DNA of 64,000 nt from Rotaria macrura (Eukaryota; Rotifera; Eurotatoria; Philodinida; Philodinidae). A model generated the notes under the pieces. The model had not been told where the DNA came from, ran no database searches, and saw only the letters and a program-made list of their open reading frames with translations. The DNA is taken from positions 1 through 64,000 of the forward strand of contig OENT01000908.1 in NCBI GenBank assembly GCA_900239685.1. The letters run 5' to 3'. A program made the position numbers and the translations under genes. Positions 25,901-37,687 of the stretch are shown here, piece after piece (position 1 is the first letter of the stretch; each line of letters opens with the position of its first letter).

Positions 25901-26814
25901 ATCACGTCGAAAAGTGTTTAGGATTTACAATGTAGGATTTAGTCCTAGTATCTGATTAACAGTTCTTAACTAGTTTCAGCAGGAAGTGCCGAAAATGGAT
26001 GAAGAAATCTAATAATCGGACTCTTTGATCACTATCGCACTTTATTCATTTGAATGGATAAATTCAAACATATGATGATGTTCGACAGAATGAATCATAG
26101 GAACTTACTAAGATCTATTATTTCCAAAACCCAGATATGCTGTCACTCAACATAGGATTTATAAGCTTTGAATAGGAAATTTTTTCCATCACAACTCGTC
26201 CTCTACATAACAGATGTCAATAGCTGAAATAAAAAGCAAATTACGAAAATGGAAAATAATGAGTAGTTAGCAACAAAAAAAGAAGAACAGGAAACAAGGC
26301 ACCCTGCTGATCTAAAATAATTGTGAAATATATTACTGGATATTTTTCATGTATTTCAAACGTTTTCATGAATATTCTAAGAGTTAAATTTCGAGCTTCG
26401 ATTTGTTTTATTAAGAAAATCATGAACATACTCCTATTGAGTTTATTTCAAATAAGTTACTATATCTTGTGTTGGCCGAAGATCAACTCTCTAGTAACAC
26501 TTCTTTTACTTCTATATCAATCTTATGCAATGCTAAAACTTAAAATAGAGACAAAATATGAATACGTAGTACAGATAAAAAACCTTCCTGATTAAAAAAT
26601 ATTATACTTCCAAAGTTTGAAAAAGAACATATCATTAGTTTAAAAATGCTCTCGAATACATCCATTATTCAAAGAAGAATCAAGTTTGATATAAAGTGAA
26701 CATCGTAATTACAAATGAATTACTCGCATACTCTTAATTAAATACACGGAAGTTCTATCTGAAATTAAAACATGCAAATTATATTGCATTGTTGAAAAAG
26801 TATACATTTGTACA
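22920..26814. other. non-coding stretch
   Basis: No gene or delimited repeat seen in about 3.9 kb. The only compositional oddity is around 23845-23905, where ACGGGT/GGTACG words cluster (for example CGGCTACGGGTACG), possibly the remnant of a small repeat. Confidence 0.45.
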
Positions 26815-26815
26815 A

Positions 26816-27110
26816 CCCAGTGAAAAAATATCAAATTATGGAAGATTTCAGAAGATTTTAATCGGATTTTTCTGCGTCAAAATCCAAATTATAATCGATT
26901 GCAATCTTCGAAAACAAAGATAATTTGATTTTTAATCAAATAATAATCTTAAAAATCTGGTAAAAATCAAACGTACATTATTTTTATCAAAATGTTACCG
27001 GATTTTTAAAATTATTGTTTGATTAAAAATCAAACTATCGTTGGTTTCGACGATTTCAATCGATTATCAATCACTCAAATCTTCTATAATCCAGTATTAT
27101 TTCACTGGGG
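26816..27110. mobile_element. MITE with CCCAGTGAAA termini, palindromic
   Basis: The left end reads CCCAGTGAAAAAATATCAAA and the right end ends TATTTCACTGGGG, giving 10 bp inverted termini. The interior is also inverted: GATAATTTGATTTTTAATCA on the left corresponds to TGATTAAAAATCAAACTATC on the right. There is no coding capacity. No target duplication was recognised. A related copy end lies at 45849-45953, which supports calling it a family. Confidence 0.65.
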
Positions 27111-29902
27111 CGTGACCAGCAAGTTAACAATCAGAAGAAAATATTTGAAAGTGTCGCTAATGGTTTTTATACTACATAGATATTATTCTATAGTAAAAAT
27201 TTTAGCTCTCGCATAGAATTGTTTCATAAATACGAATTTAGACATTAATGTTATGAGATTGTGTATAACACAAAGTTTGATGAAGAAAATCAGACAATCT
27301 CACCAATCGGCTCGTATTAAGAGAATAGATGTTTTCATAGGAAAAGCTATCGACAGTTTCAAGAAAAATTACCGAGCACATTGTGTCGATTAACGCTCCT
27401 GAATGAAGTGGCGTTACTGTTGAAGAAATTGAAAACAAAATCATGAAATAATTTCTCTTAGTTTTCTGCGCATGTTGAATGAAGAAATCCTGTGGTGCTA
27501 ATACGCAGACTATTGACGAGAGGTGTATTTCACAAGTTGTTACTGCATGATGAAGTTATTTTTCAAGCGTAATAATCTCTTTTGACATAAAACTCGAGAA
27601 ATGAATAATTATAGAATCATTATTTAACATTAAAAAAAAAATTCCAACATAACATGTCAAGCATGGTTTAGTCTGAAGAATAGCACACAGAGATTATTCG
27701 GGACATGATTCAAAACGTATATAACAGTTTCAAGAAAAATAGATGAGAACTTTTCATCTGTGAGAATTTGTTTAAACGGTCGTACACGTCTATTTCAGTA
27801 ATAGGTGAAGACAATGGTAAAATAAAGCATCAAATTTATTTTGCTATTCTCTCTTTGAATCTTTACATTTCGAATTATTTTTATAAGCCAATAAGTTAAA
27901 AAAGTAAATTAAAAAAATAAAATAGCCTAGCGAGAAGAATCAAACGAAGAAAAGCAGCTTCATTTGAGCCACTAGCAGCTACAAAATAGCGCAGTATGTT
28001 TTCCTCGTTTTTTTTTTATAAATATATAATTACATAGCACTGGATTAAGTTGCTAAAAATATGTCAGTTGTCTGTTGGTCGGAGTGATTTTATATGAATA
28101 GATTCTTTTTAAATAAATTATTTCGATGAAAAAAATGTATTTTCGAATTCTATGAACTATTTAACTATTTTCACTTTTTTAAAATCAATTCTATTGTAAC
28201 CAACATGTAGATCGTGATAAGGCTGCGAAAGAAATGATGTTGATTACAGGGAAATTTCATAGAATAGAAAGACGATATGAATAAAAATTACAAAGATAAG
28301 TAACTGCTGGCTGATTCGAATCATCTAATTATGCGAGAAGAATACTTAGACTGTCAACAAAGGAATAATGTGAAGTGTATCAAACAAAACACGATGGTAT
28401 GATATAGGAACATATTTGAGTATGATTTGCGAGTGAGTGTCAGTGACAGTGTTGCTGACAAGAAGATCTGTATCTGTTACATACACCAAAAACTAGAAAG
28501 TTCTTGACATGAAAAATAGTACGCGGCATCCATAAGTCGAAACGACCTAATTCGGATAGTACCCATTCACTAATATCAGTCGAATCCCCACGCTCAAAAA
28601 ATTCTAGAATACAACTATTCGTAATCATTGGGTAGCATCTGGTATCATTGGATGTAAGTGTGTATGAACTGGTTCAAATCACATTGTGCTAGATCATAGA
28701 ATGAAAAATGAATTCGACATCATGCTTTGACACTTTAACCATTATTATTTTGTGCCACGGTTGTCAGCGTCGAACGAACGCATGAATAGTTCATAATAAT
28801 GAGAGTGTTGGATTCAAGACCACTAATCTTATCGCTAATTTTGCTTTTGCGCTTAACATTGAAAATCTGAAGTGGTGACTTTGCAGAAGTAACTCATTGA
28901 AGAAAATGAATCACTACAATATTAATTGTATGAGTTTATAAAACTTTCTACAGAAGTCTACTACTGAAATTCTTAATATTACACATTTCTATCATGAGTA
29001 TATGTGATAATTGTTTGATCCCTATGTGTACAAATTTAGTCTTTACGAGAGTGCTGACTTAAATTAGGATTTTCTGATTGTCAGTTTGGAAATTAGCGAG
29101 TAATTCCTCAAGCTTCATGCTTCACTCTATGCTGAATGCAGAGTTGTTATCTCAAGTACATTCCTGTTCCGAAGGTTAAGTGATTGCAAAAATGTAGGAG
29201 CTTACAGAAAGACACAGTGACTTTGAAACTTTAGCAACTTGTTGCAGACTTCTGTAACTATGTTCAACATGATTTAATATTTGGCTCAGATATATACGAA
29301 ACGAAAATATCTCTATGTTGATGAAACAAAGACACATAAAGTGAACATCATATGTTCCCATGATATTGTAGTAAAGAGGCTTACTAATAATTCGGACATG
29401 GAAAAGAAAAAGAAATAGTATGAATTCCAAGATGCATCGTTCCAATAAAAACTGTGACATTCTCGATTTAATGTGTTCAACTCGTAGTTCATAAACCTTG
29501 TTGATTGTTACGCCTGCAGTGCTGTGGTCCTCGAGTGTCAAAATTGATCATATTTAGCACAATTTGGAGGGACACTCAAATGAGTAAGAATTACTGTAAT
29601 CTTGTATCTACTTTACGCGAGCAGTAAGATAGATCAAGATTGTTCGGAATATGTTTATAAGTGTAATAATACGTTGATATTAATTTAGAGGTACGAAAAT
29701 GTTTGAAACAAATTGAAGAAGCTTTTAGACAATGATCATTCTAGAAGATAAAATTTATATTTTTGTTGATAAAAATGATAATAATAACAACAAGATTGAT
29801 GCGACATTCACATAGATCGACTTTGAAAGATAAATAATAATAAAAAAATAATGAATCGGACAATTCAAAATAGTGTTGAAGTTCACGAAAAACGCTCGAA
29901 GA
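27111..29902. other. non-coding stretch with one coding-like scrap
   Basis: No complete gene. At 28495-28628 on the minus strand, the reading STDISEWVLSELGRFDLWMP followed by RTIFHVKNF looks like conserved protein, but it is a single short exon with no partner and I do not recognise the family. The remainder is AT-rich with no structure seen. Confidence 0.4.
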
Positions 29903-30960
29903 TTAGTACACAAATACGGAAAGAATTTGCATCCGTATAACCAGCCATATTACACTGTATTTCTTGGAGCTCCATGCTAGTGATGCAGTAGAAGGATTCT
30001 GTGTCGTGGCAGATATCGGTGTTGCTGGTGACTGCGTTTTTGTCACAGCTTGTGACGTTGACGATGGATTCAGCAACTTCGGACAGTTATGATTAAGCGT
30101 CTAATCATCAGTGCCGACACAAGGCTCGCATACGAATAGACCTAATGGGTCAACAATATCGTGGATTGCTTTCAGTCGATTGTATATAGCTTGCGAACCG
30201 AAAAACTTTTCTTGCCAATTTACTTCATTGGGATCGGCTTCGTTCATGTGGCAAGCTGGTGGAAAACCAGTAGATAATTGATCCAAGATCCTGGTTCGAC
30301 GTGTGACTTCCGTAGCTAAATAGTTTTGAATATCTACTGGTGTTGTATCTTACCAACCCTGAGTATAGACCATATGACAGAGAGCAGAACGTCATCCTGT
30401 ATTGAAACTGTTGTTTGTATTGGATATGCTCGATACCTGTCCACCGGCTACTAGATGCCTCAAAAGGCTTGCTCCGGTTGCGGATTGACCTCATGCTTGA
30501 AGAAACACTTCAGCGACTTTATCCGGTCAAGTACGAATGACACTTTCACCCATCAGGCGTGAAGGGAGTAAAACATTGAATCCAATAAGATTCAATGGTT
30601 CCAACAGGAGTGCGAAATAATTGTAGAGTGATGGTTGACTGAACATCAATGTGCTTCCCCAAAATTTAAATCGGAAGTATCAGCTGCAAATTGAGTTAAC
30701 GTTTCGTTGACTACTGTTAAATTTCGGTTAGGTACATGAAATACACCATTTAGTCGCATATCTAATATAGTGAAATATGTTGACCAACCTTCATCAGCTA
30801 CTCTCGTCGGCAATCGTATGACATCTTCTGTTAGTCTCTTATAGCGAGCTTCGTTTGGCGTTGTTATATCAAACATAGCAGCTGCCATACTTGTGGAGTG
30901 AAATGTTTTTATGGCGATGGAGAGCACGATGGCATGAGTACCTCCATTTCCGCCACTTAA
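29903..30960 (-). pseudogene. FAD-linked (berberine-bridge type) oxidase, truncated and broken
   Basis: The minus strand carries the C-terminal half of a BBE-type FAD oxidase. It starts with LSGGNGGTHAIVLSIAIKTF (the Gly-rich strand that precedes the substrate domain), runs through a continuous stretch at 30927-30646, and ends with the BBE signature NEADPNEVNWQEKFFGSQ and LFVCEPCVGTDD. The FAD-binding N-terminal domain is absent upstream of 30960, the middle (about 30290-30560) is crossed by stops and frame changes, and a TAG at 30103-30101 replaces the expected Trp after GTDD. Reading through that stop, the frame continues into a Ser/Thr/Pro-rich tail and a hydrophobic end down to 29903, as in a GPI-anchored or membrane form. 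Such oxidases are typical of bacteria, fungi and plants, so the ancestor was probably acquired horizontally (inference). Confidence 0.75.
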
Positions 30961-33053
30961 CAGTCAGTATCTTTAGAACAAAAAACTTCGTGCAGGGAGG
31001 TACAAATTGAAAACCAATTTCTTTTCATACGTGATCTAGCATCAGAGCTATTCGTTTTAATTTTTTAATACGGATATCTTAGTCAATCACCTCACACTCC
31101 AATAATCTCAAACCAGAAAAAGCTGTGAAATACTGCTGCTGATAGTTTTGAGTGTACGTGTTCGTTCTCGATGAGGGTACACTGAGAAAAGCTTAACATT
31201 CTCAATAAATTTTTGATTGATCAAAAAGAAACTTAGAAAATTTTACTATGTAGAAAGATTGGTCGAAAATAGAATGCCCTTTTAAATTAAAGTCGAGAAC
31301 TATGTAGGAAGGATTTGAGAGCACTATACAATTTTAGTCCAATTGAAATATTGAAAGTGTAGGGTTTTTGAAATCTATGGATTCGACGTGCTTGAGACTA
31401 AATGAGATTTCTCTTCATCGATTGATCGATCGATGAATGAAATGAAGTTAAAGACGAATGGTGTGCTCAAAACGATTGCTTGAGAATACATAACGAAAGA
31501 AATTTCTAACGATGTGCTGGGGGAAATGAATGTCTTGTTTTGTCTTCAAGTATCGATACATTTAAAAAAAAACTGCAGCAAATATTTTATATATTAAGAC
31601 GAATTTCAGAAGTAACGAATCGTATCTGCTGTTATTGTTTCGGCGTTTAAAGTAATACGATTGGTAATAAATACACCATCGAATTGTGAAGAGCATATTT
31701 GGATGCTAGATTGTAAAAAAAATGTTTTATGAATTTGTAACGAGACATTGACCCTTTTTTCCGTTTTTGAAATATCTAATACACCCATGTCCTGTTGTAT
31801 ATTCATAAAACATTTTTTCTTTTTCTGTTCTGCAGATTTCTTTTACAGTGTATAATCATTGCAAATTAGAATTAATTCTTTATTTATTTCACTTAATGAG
31901 AAATCTTGAAATATTTACGAATCCATTCGATCAAAAACATGAGATGCAGTGCAAATTTTCAAATGGATCTAATAGAAAAAAATCTAGTGAATTGAGGATT
32001 TCTTAAAAATCATGTATCTTATCACACTATTAATTACTTAATGAAATATGGTACTTTGAGATACTCTCGAGTGAAACCTTTCGAAACAGTTGCCTTGATT
32101 TCGATTTAACTATACAATTATTGGAAGGATGCTTATTTGATTCAAAATAACTGAATACTTTGCACAAGACTATGTGACTATCTTTCTCGTTCCACTCCAT
32201 CCTACGAGGAGCCCTGATGCCATTACATTCTATGAGTTTTTTCTCTGTCTACTTGTTTGATATATTTCTACGAAAGAAAGCAAATATCAACGATATATTA
32301 CTGATACATATTAGGGAGAGTGAGTTTATGAAAAATATGAATGATATGTGGTTTTTTCTGTGGATGTGTATATTGCGTTTCTTATTTTGATTTCGTTCGT
32401 TTTCTTCTCCCTCGACTTTGTAGGATGGAAATGAATTTCTGAATAATAAAAGTGGGACAGGTAACAAACTGTGTTTTCAGTTTTTCTTTAACATGTATTC
32501 CAGAACTAAAACAAAATAGGTTCTCAACACTACGACTGTAGCGACCCAATCAAAAATATCTTTAGATAGCGATGAACTGTGAAATTTATAGCAGAACCAG
32601 ACAAATGAACACTATCTTAATTTGCTCATTTTCTTTTTAATCTAAACATTGTTAACATTCACATAGGAAAATATCATAAAATGAGTTCCACTATGTTAAA
32701 TGTGTATAGATTTTTTTTATTGATTGGACAATTCATTGAGCTTTGTCGTTAAACTAAACGGTCAAAAGGTGACATTTGTCTCTTCTTCTCTTCATTTTTT
32801 GCACTTATTTAATTTTCCTACGATAATCTTATAAATACTCAGTGGCATAGTTAAGGTAGGATATCTCATTCTGAAATAAAAACTAATATTATTTTGATAG
32901 CACCTATAGTCTCTATTATTCTTCAAATATTTCTATGTCATTTCCATAAATAAAGTATTCAAAGATTAAAAATCATTCATTCAAAAAGAGAAAACGATAT
33001 ATGAAAACAAAAACCAGAAATAAATAATAAATCTTCTTTTCAGAATAATTATA
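30961..33053. other. non-coding stretch with one possible terminal exon
   Basis: Mostly featureless AT-rich DNA. One coding-like frame at 31606-31790 (-) is listed separately. The last 200 bases include a TTTTCAG at about 33037-33043 just before the ATG of the next gene, possibly a 5' UTR acceptor. Confidence 0.4.
31606..31790 (-). CDS. possible orphan terminal exon, unrecognised
   Basis: After a plausible acceptor (ATACAACAG), the minus strand reads DMGVLDISKTEKRVNVSLQI and later SSQFDGVFITNRITLNAETI before a stop at 31606. The alternating hydrophobic/polar pattern suggests beta strands of a real protein rather than chance. No upstream exon was found, so it could be the last exon of a decayed or unseen gene. 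I do not recognise the family. Confidence 0.25.
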
Positions 33054-34789
33054 ATGAAGAAGTGTTTCCTCATTTGTTTATTATTATTTAATTTGATGAG
33101 ACTTTCATCAACTACGTTGGACGATGGAATAGTCACACTGTATTGGTCTCAGGATGGTTCGTCTCATGTGCATCGCTTTTTAGTAAACGATACTATCATT
33201 CAATTAAGACTTTTTTGTCATGAGCAATCAACAAATTTAACTGGAACTCGAAGTCAAATACACGAACATGAAAAAACAAAAGTTATAATACGTGTTCGAA
33301 TTGGTCGTACTGTCGGATGTTTACCTGTAGAATCCGACCTAGATGTGATTGAGACTCAACTGTCATCGAAAAATGAGACAGTTGTAAAATCTGATCATAA
33401 CAAGTACTATGTGAAATTATGGGAAAGCATGGAACAAAGAACGTTTACGATGCAACAAGTAGAATGTGAAAATGAAGGAGAATTATATTTTGAAAAATCT
33501 ACGAATGTTAAAGGACCCGATAAAAGATTACGAACATGGGCTGATGGTTATTATCGCATTGAAATTCTTCCACCAGAATTCGATCCTAATGCGACTAAAC
33601 TTGCTATTGATATTATTGTATCAATGAAAAATCGTCATGGTGGATTTATAACAGCAGACGAATATCCAACAATCGTTTTTCATAGTGCCATGTGTAGTAT
33701 CTACGTTTTATTCTCTATTATGTGGTTTATTTGTTGTAAATTTTATTGGTTAAATTTACATCAAATTCAATATTACCTTGGTGGTGTCATTGTTATGTGT
33801 ATGATTGAGGAATCAGCAATTTTGATTGAATATAATATTGTTAATCGATATGGGTAGATAGAGAAAAAAAATAAAAATTAATTTTCAAAATTATTTTCTT
33901 TTAAATTTATTTAGATATAAAGTTCATTTTGTTATGGTAACAGTTGAAGTTCTTTCATGTTTGACGCATACTTTAACACGTATGCTTCTTATCATTGTTG
34001 TACTTGGTTATGGTATAGTTCAAACAAATTTAAGACCAGTTAAGCAAAAATTACTTGCTTTAGGCACAATGTATTTTGCTATCGCTACAATCCAACGGCT
34101 ATTTTATCTGTATGATAAAAATGATGAAATAAATAGTAAATTATTAATGTCATCGATAGCATTATTAGTTATTGAAATGGTAGTTTTTTATTGGATTTGT
34201 AACGGTTTAGCAGCAACGATTCGAACATTACGTTTACAAAACAATATCGCTATATTAAATGTTTATCGATATTTTAGAAATACATTAATATTTGTTATTA
34301 TTACAGGTTTATTATTTATGATTTGGGGAATAAAATTACATTATTTCAATAAATGTATTACTAAATGGAAATTATTTTGGGTAAAGCTATTTCTTTGTTT
34401 TTATTTCTGTTTAATAAAATGGATTAATTTAGTTTCAGACTGCATCTTGGGATGTACTTTTTTCATTAATTCTTCTTGTTTTGATGATTTTATTTCGGTC
34501 ATCGAATAATCGGCTTCTTGTTGATCTTCTTGCACTTAAGTACCAGGAAAACGACCGTCATAAAGAAGAAAAAATGAGTGAGTTAAATAATAATATAAAT
34601 AGTACATGAATAATTAGTTTCCTCAGCAAAATTTCCTTCTCTTGTCTGCAATAGATAGCATAGATTGCGGCATGTTTTTTCGTTGTAGCATTGGATGTAT
34701 GTGATTCAGTCACAACTGAAAAGAAATCAACATTAAATATGGAAGATAAAATAATTAATAGCGAAGTAATTACCTTGACCAACGATTGA
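33054..34789 (+). CDS. TMEM87-like seven-transmembrane Golgi protein
   Basis: Exons 33054-33853, 33915-34380, 34439-34577 and probably 34710-34789 join in frame (494 aa) through GT-AG introns of 61, 58 and 132 bp. Without the last splice, the frame stops at 34609 (478 aa). A signal peptide (MKKCFLICLLLFNLMRLSS) precedes a luminal beta-rich domain to about residue 215, then seven hydrophobic helices. Helix 1-2 sequence, SIYVLFSIMWFICCKFYW followed by HQIQYYLGGVIVMCMIEES, and the later ASWDVLFSLILLVLMILFRS match the GOST/TMEM87 group, which acts in Golgi trafficking and has also been linked to mechanosensitive currents. Length is slightly below vertebrate TMEM87A. The tail exon (ITTEKKSTLNMEDK) is favoured because it has a strong donor (GTGAGT) and an open acidic end. 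Confidence 0.83.
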
Positions 34790-37679
34790 ATAAAATTTGA
34801 AACAATATATAAATATTAATTTATGTATAGTTGTAGCTGTCGTCAAGATATTTTTCTTTTTTCTCGTCGATATATATACTAAACTGATTCATATCTAACG
34901 ATGATACTTATGCTATAACTTTGTCTAAATAAAGATGTCACAATAATTTGTACTTTTTTTAAATATTTTGTTTTTCTTTTTATATGCAAGAAAATATATC
35001 GTAGCACACACTTTGATTACAAGTGTTTATAATTGAGTGAATGTAGTTTAAGATGAAGAGAGAATCACAGGTACTCAAAGTCATCTTGATCAGAAACCAT
35101 TCAGGATCGTGAACTTTTGATTCAACCTGTATTCACATCTATTGGTATCTTTGAAATTCTAGCGAATTGTTTGTTTTGACCGATTTGATTGATCGTCGCA
35201 TGGACAAAGGAAACAGTAGCATTGATATGCTAACATAATGAAATGACTTGTAGAATTGAAAGCAAGATGTGAATATAGTCATGAATTATAAGTACCAAAG
35301 ACAAGGTCACTTCGGCTAAACATGGCTCTTTTACCATTCGCTAATGATATACATCTTTGACAATATATGGTTCACGGTCAACAGTAGGACAACCGAAAAA
35401 TCACTCTGAAAATACGTTTCTGTGGGAGCATTATACCCTTTGTGAATTGAAACTTGGATAGTAATTATCTCTCAAAACAATTCTTTTAATTAAGTGTTTT
35501 TATTAGTGGTCTACTCGATTCGTGCGAGAAGATGTCGCTTACACAAGAACATGCGTCTAATCAGCATTTTCATCATCTTCAATTGCTGAGAATGCTTTAG
35601 TGTCTTAATTGGAACTCTGTCAATGTTAAATTATCATTAAAAATTGAGAGAACAACGTAGAAACGCATATTACTATTCGTTCGATATTTTTTCATGTTTT
35701 ATACGCATTCTATCTGTCGTCGTACTCGAGTGAAGTGAAAACAAAAACGCTTTACATGAAGTGCATGTATATTTTCGACGTAAAATGTTTCAGAAACAAT
35801 TACAGTCAACATTGGTACATAATCAATAAGTTTTATTGGAAGTTGACATGGTGATCTAAACGAAATGCATATAAATCACACGCAATAAAACTAGGAAAAC
35901 AATCGAAGGAAAGAAACTGATTTGAACTCGAAAAAATCAGTATCGGCTTTACGAAATATTCTGAAGTAAGAACTTCCTTCTTTCCTAAACACAAAGAGAA
36001 CTAGTTCGAATACTCGAATGTTTAGCACTGAACTATAAAAGAAAGAGCACTTATCATATTGCGAGTAGCATTTTCCAACTAGAAAGCAGCTCTGTGGATT
36101 CTGGTGATACCCTAGTTATGTTTTGTATTCTAATGGAAACTAACCTGTCTTACATCATGGCCATGCTTGAATTCTGGTTTTCTCTCAGATGGTTTTTAGG
36201 TGAAAATGATTTTGAACATCAGATCCGTACTAAATAGTTCATGTACGAGCGGGGCATTCTGATGTGCTCGCAGATAGTAATCGACATCCTCCTGCATTTG
36301 GATGACTTGTTCTACTTCCTTTTACAATTTTCCATGTGTAACTTTTCATTCAGGATCTCTCTGGAACATGTCCATAATACGATTGACATGAGCTTCCACG
36401 GTCACATTTTTCAAAATCAGGCTGTAACAGAAGATATGTTTACGCTTGACCTGCAGCATGAGGGTGACTCAAACTTCGTGCCATATGAGTCATGCGCTTT
36501 TCGTAGTGTTTTGGAATGTTTATGATTCATAATCGAATTGGCGCAATGTAAGTCACTGTCTAAGAAAACATCGGCCCTTATGAATATAAAAACGTGGATG
36601 AACTGGTATATTACTACCGTAATATCTTTCTAATGAATAAGAAAGTGGAAGTGTGGAGGTATGGTCGCAAATGTGGGTTTTTCCTCAGAGTTTACTAAGC
36701 AGTGTTTCATCAATACACTCGCAACCCCTTCCCGAATTCACACCCGAGTAAAGTCATTCGAGTAGTATGTGCTTCGATCCCGTCGATGAGGGGTGAAAAC
36801 TGAATAATATTCTATTGACTTGAATGCTTAATTAACATGCATCTTGCAAATATTTAAATAACAACAGTTAAATACAGCGAACGATTCCCGTGTTCATGAA
36901 GAAATCCCTCAGAACTGAGATGATTATAATGACATTTTACAGTAAATATGAACTGACGATTTTGAAGATGAAATTTACACAGCATTCATTATATATTAGC
37001 ACTAATCAATAACCATAGATGTACTCAGTTAGAATGTTTCTTTTCTTTGCTGAAAGAACGATCATATACAGAAGAGAAGCCGAAATAATCGACATATATA
37101 TATTTATGACATTTGAAATAGTTGAAAAAATGTATACGTGAATTTTGAAGAACTTGTGTGATTCATGAAATTTGTGCAGCTATAGTGGTCATTTCATGTT
37201 TCGATCAATTTCAATAGAAATGAATGAAATATGTACATTTTTATAGTGTTTTCTTTTTCTTGGAAATGAATGCCATTTATGATAGGAAAAGAAAAAATTG
37301 ACTTTTTTTATTAACACAAATTAGTGAGCTTCTTCCATTGGTTAATGACCGTATTAGTTCAGTATTACTTTAGCAGTCTCGTATTTCTCGGGTATTTTCA
37401 AGAAAGCAAAATAATGGGTATTGACAATCAATTCGAAAATTTTCAACTGTCATCAAACATATCTCTATATAATCCTGGTACCATCTACTATGGATCATCG
37501 ATGCATCAGCTAAGGATAGCATCAATATCAACTGAGTCACTTAGAGTATATTTTTACGGCCTATTTAGTAGGAAATTTGGGTGGTGCAGAACAACAATAG
37601 ACACGTAGGCATTAGGAAATTAAAAATCTAAATAATCGACTTATAAATCGACATCTCATAATCCGTAACGGGATTATTG
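34790..37679. other. non-coding stretch with a decayed coding segment
   Basis: No intact gene. The segment at 36230-36800 on the minus strand is listed separately as a probable gene ruin. A frame at 37324-37608 has no recognisable domain. Confidence 0.4.
36230..36800 (-). pseudogene. decayed coding segment, unknown family
   Basis: The minus strand shows protein-like phrases that switch frame and meet stops: RKTHICDH, then LERYYGSNIPVHPRFYIHKG, NIPKHYEKRMTHMARSLSHP followed by HAAGQA, VTVEAHVNRIMDMFQRDPE, and EVEQVIQMQEDVDYYLRAHQ followed by NAPLVHELFSTDLMF. Their order and composition suggest an old helical protein gene now broken by indels. I do not recognise the family; a retroelement gag-like protein or a host helical protein are both possible. 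Confidence 0.35.
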
Positions 37680-37687
37680 AGTTCTAC

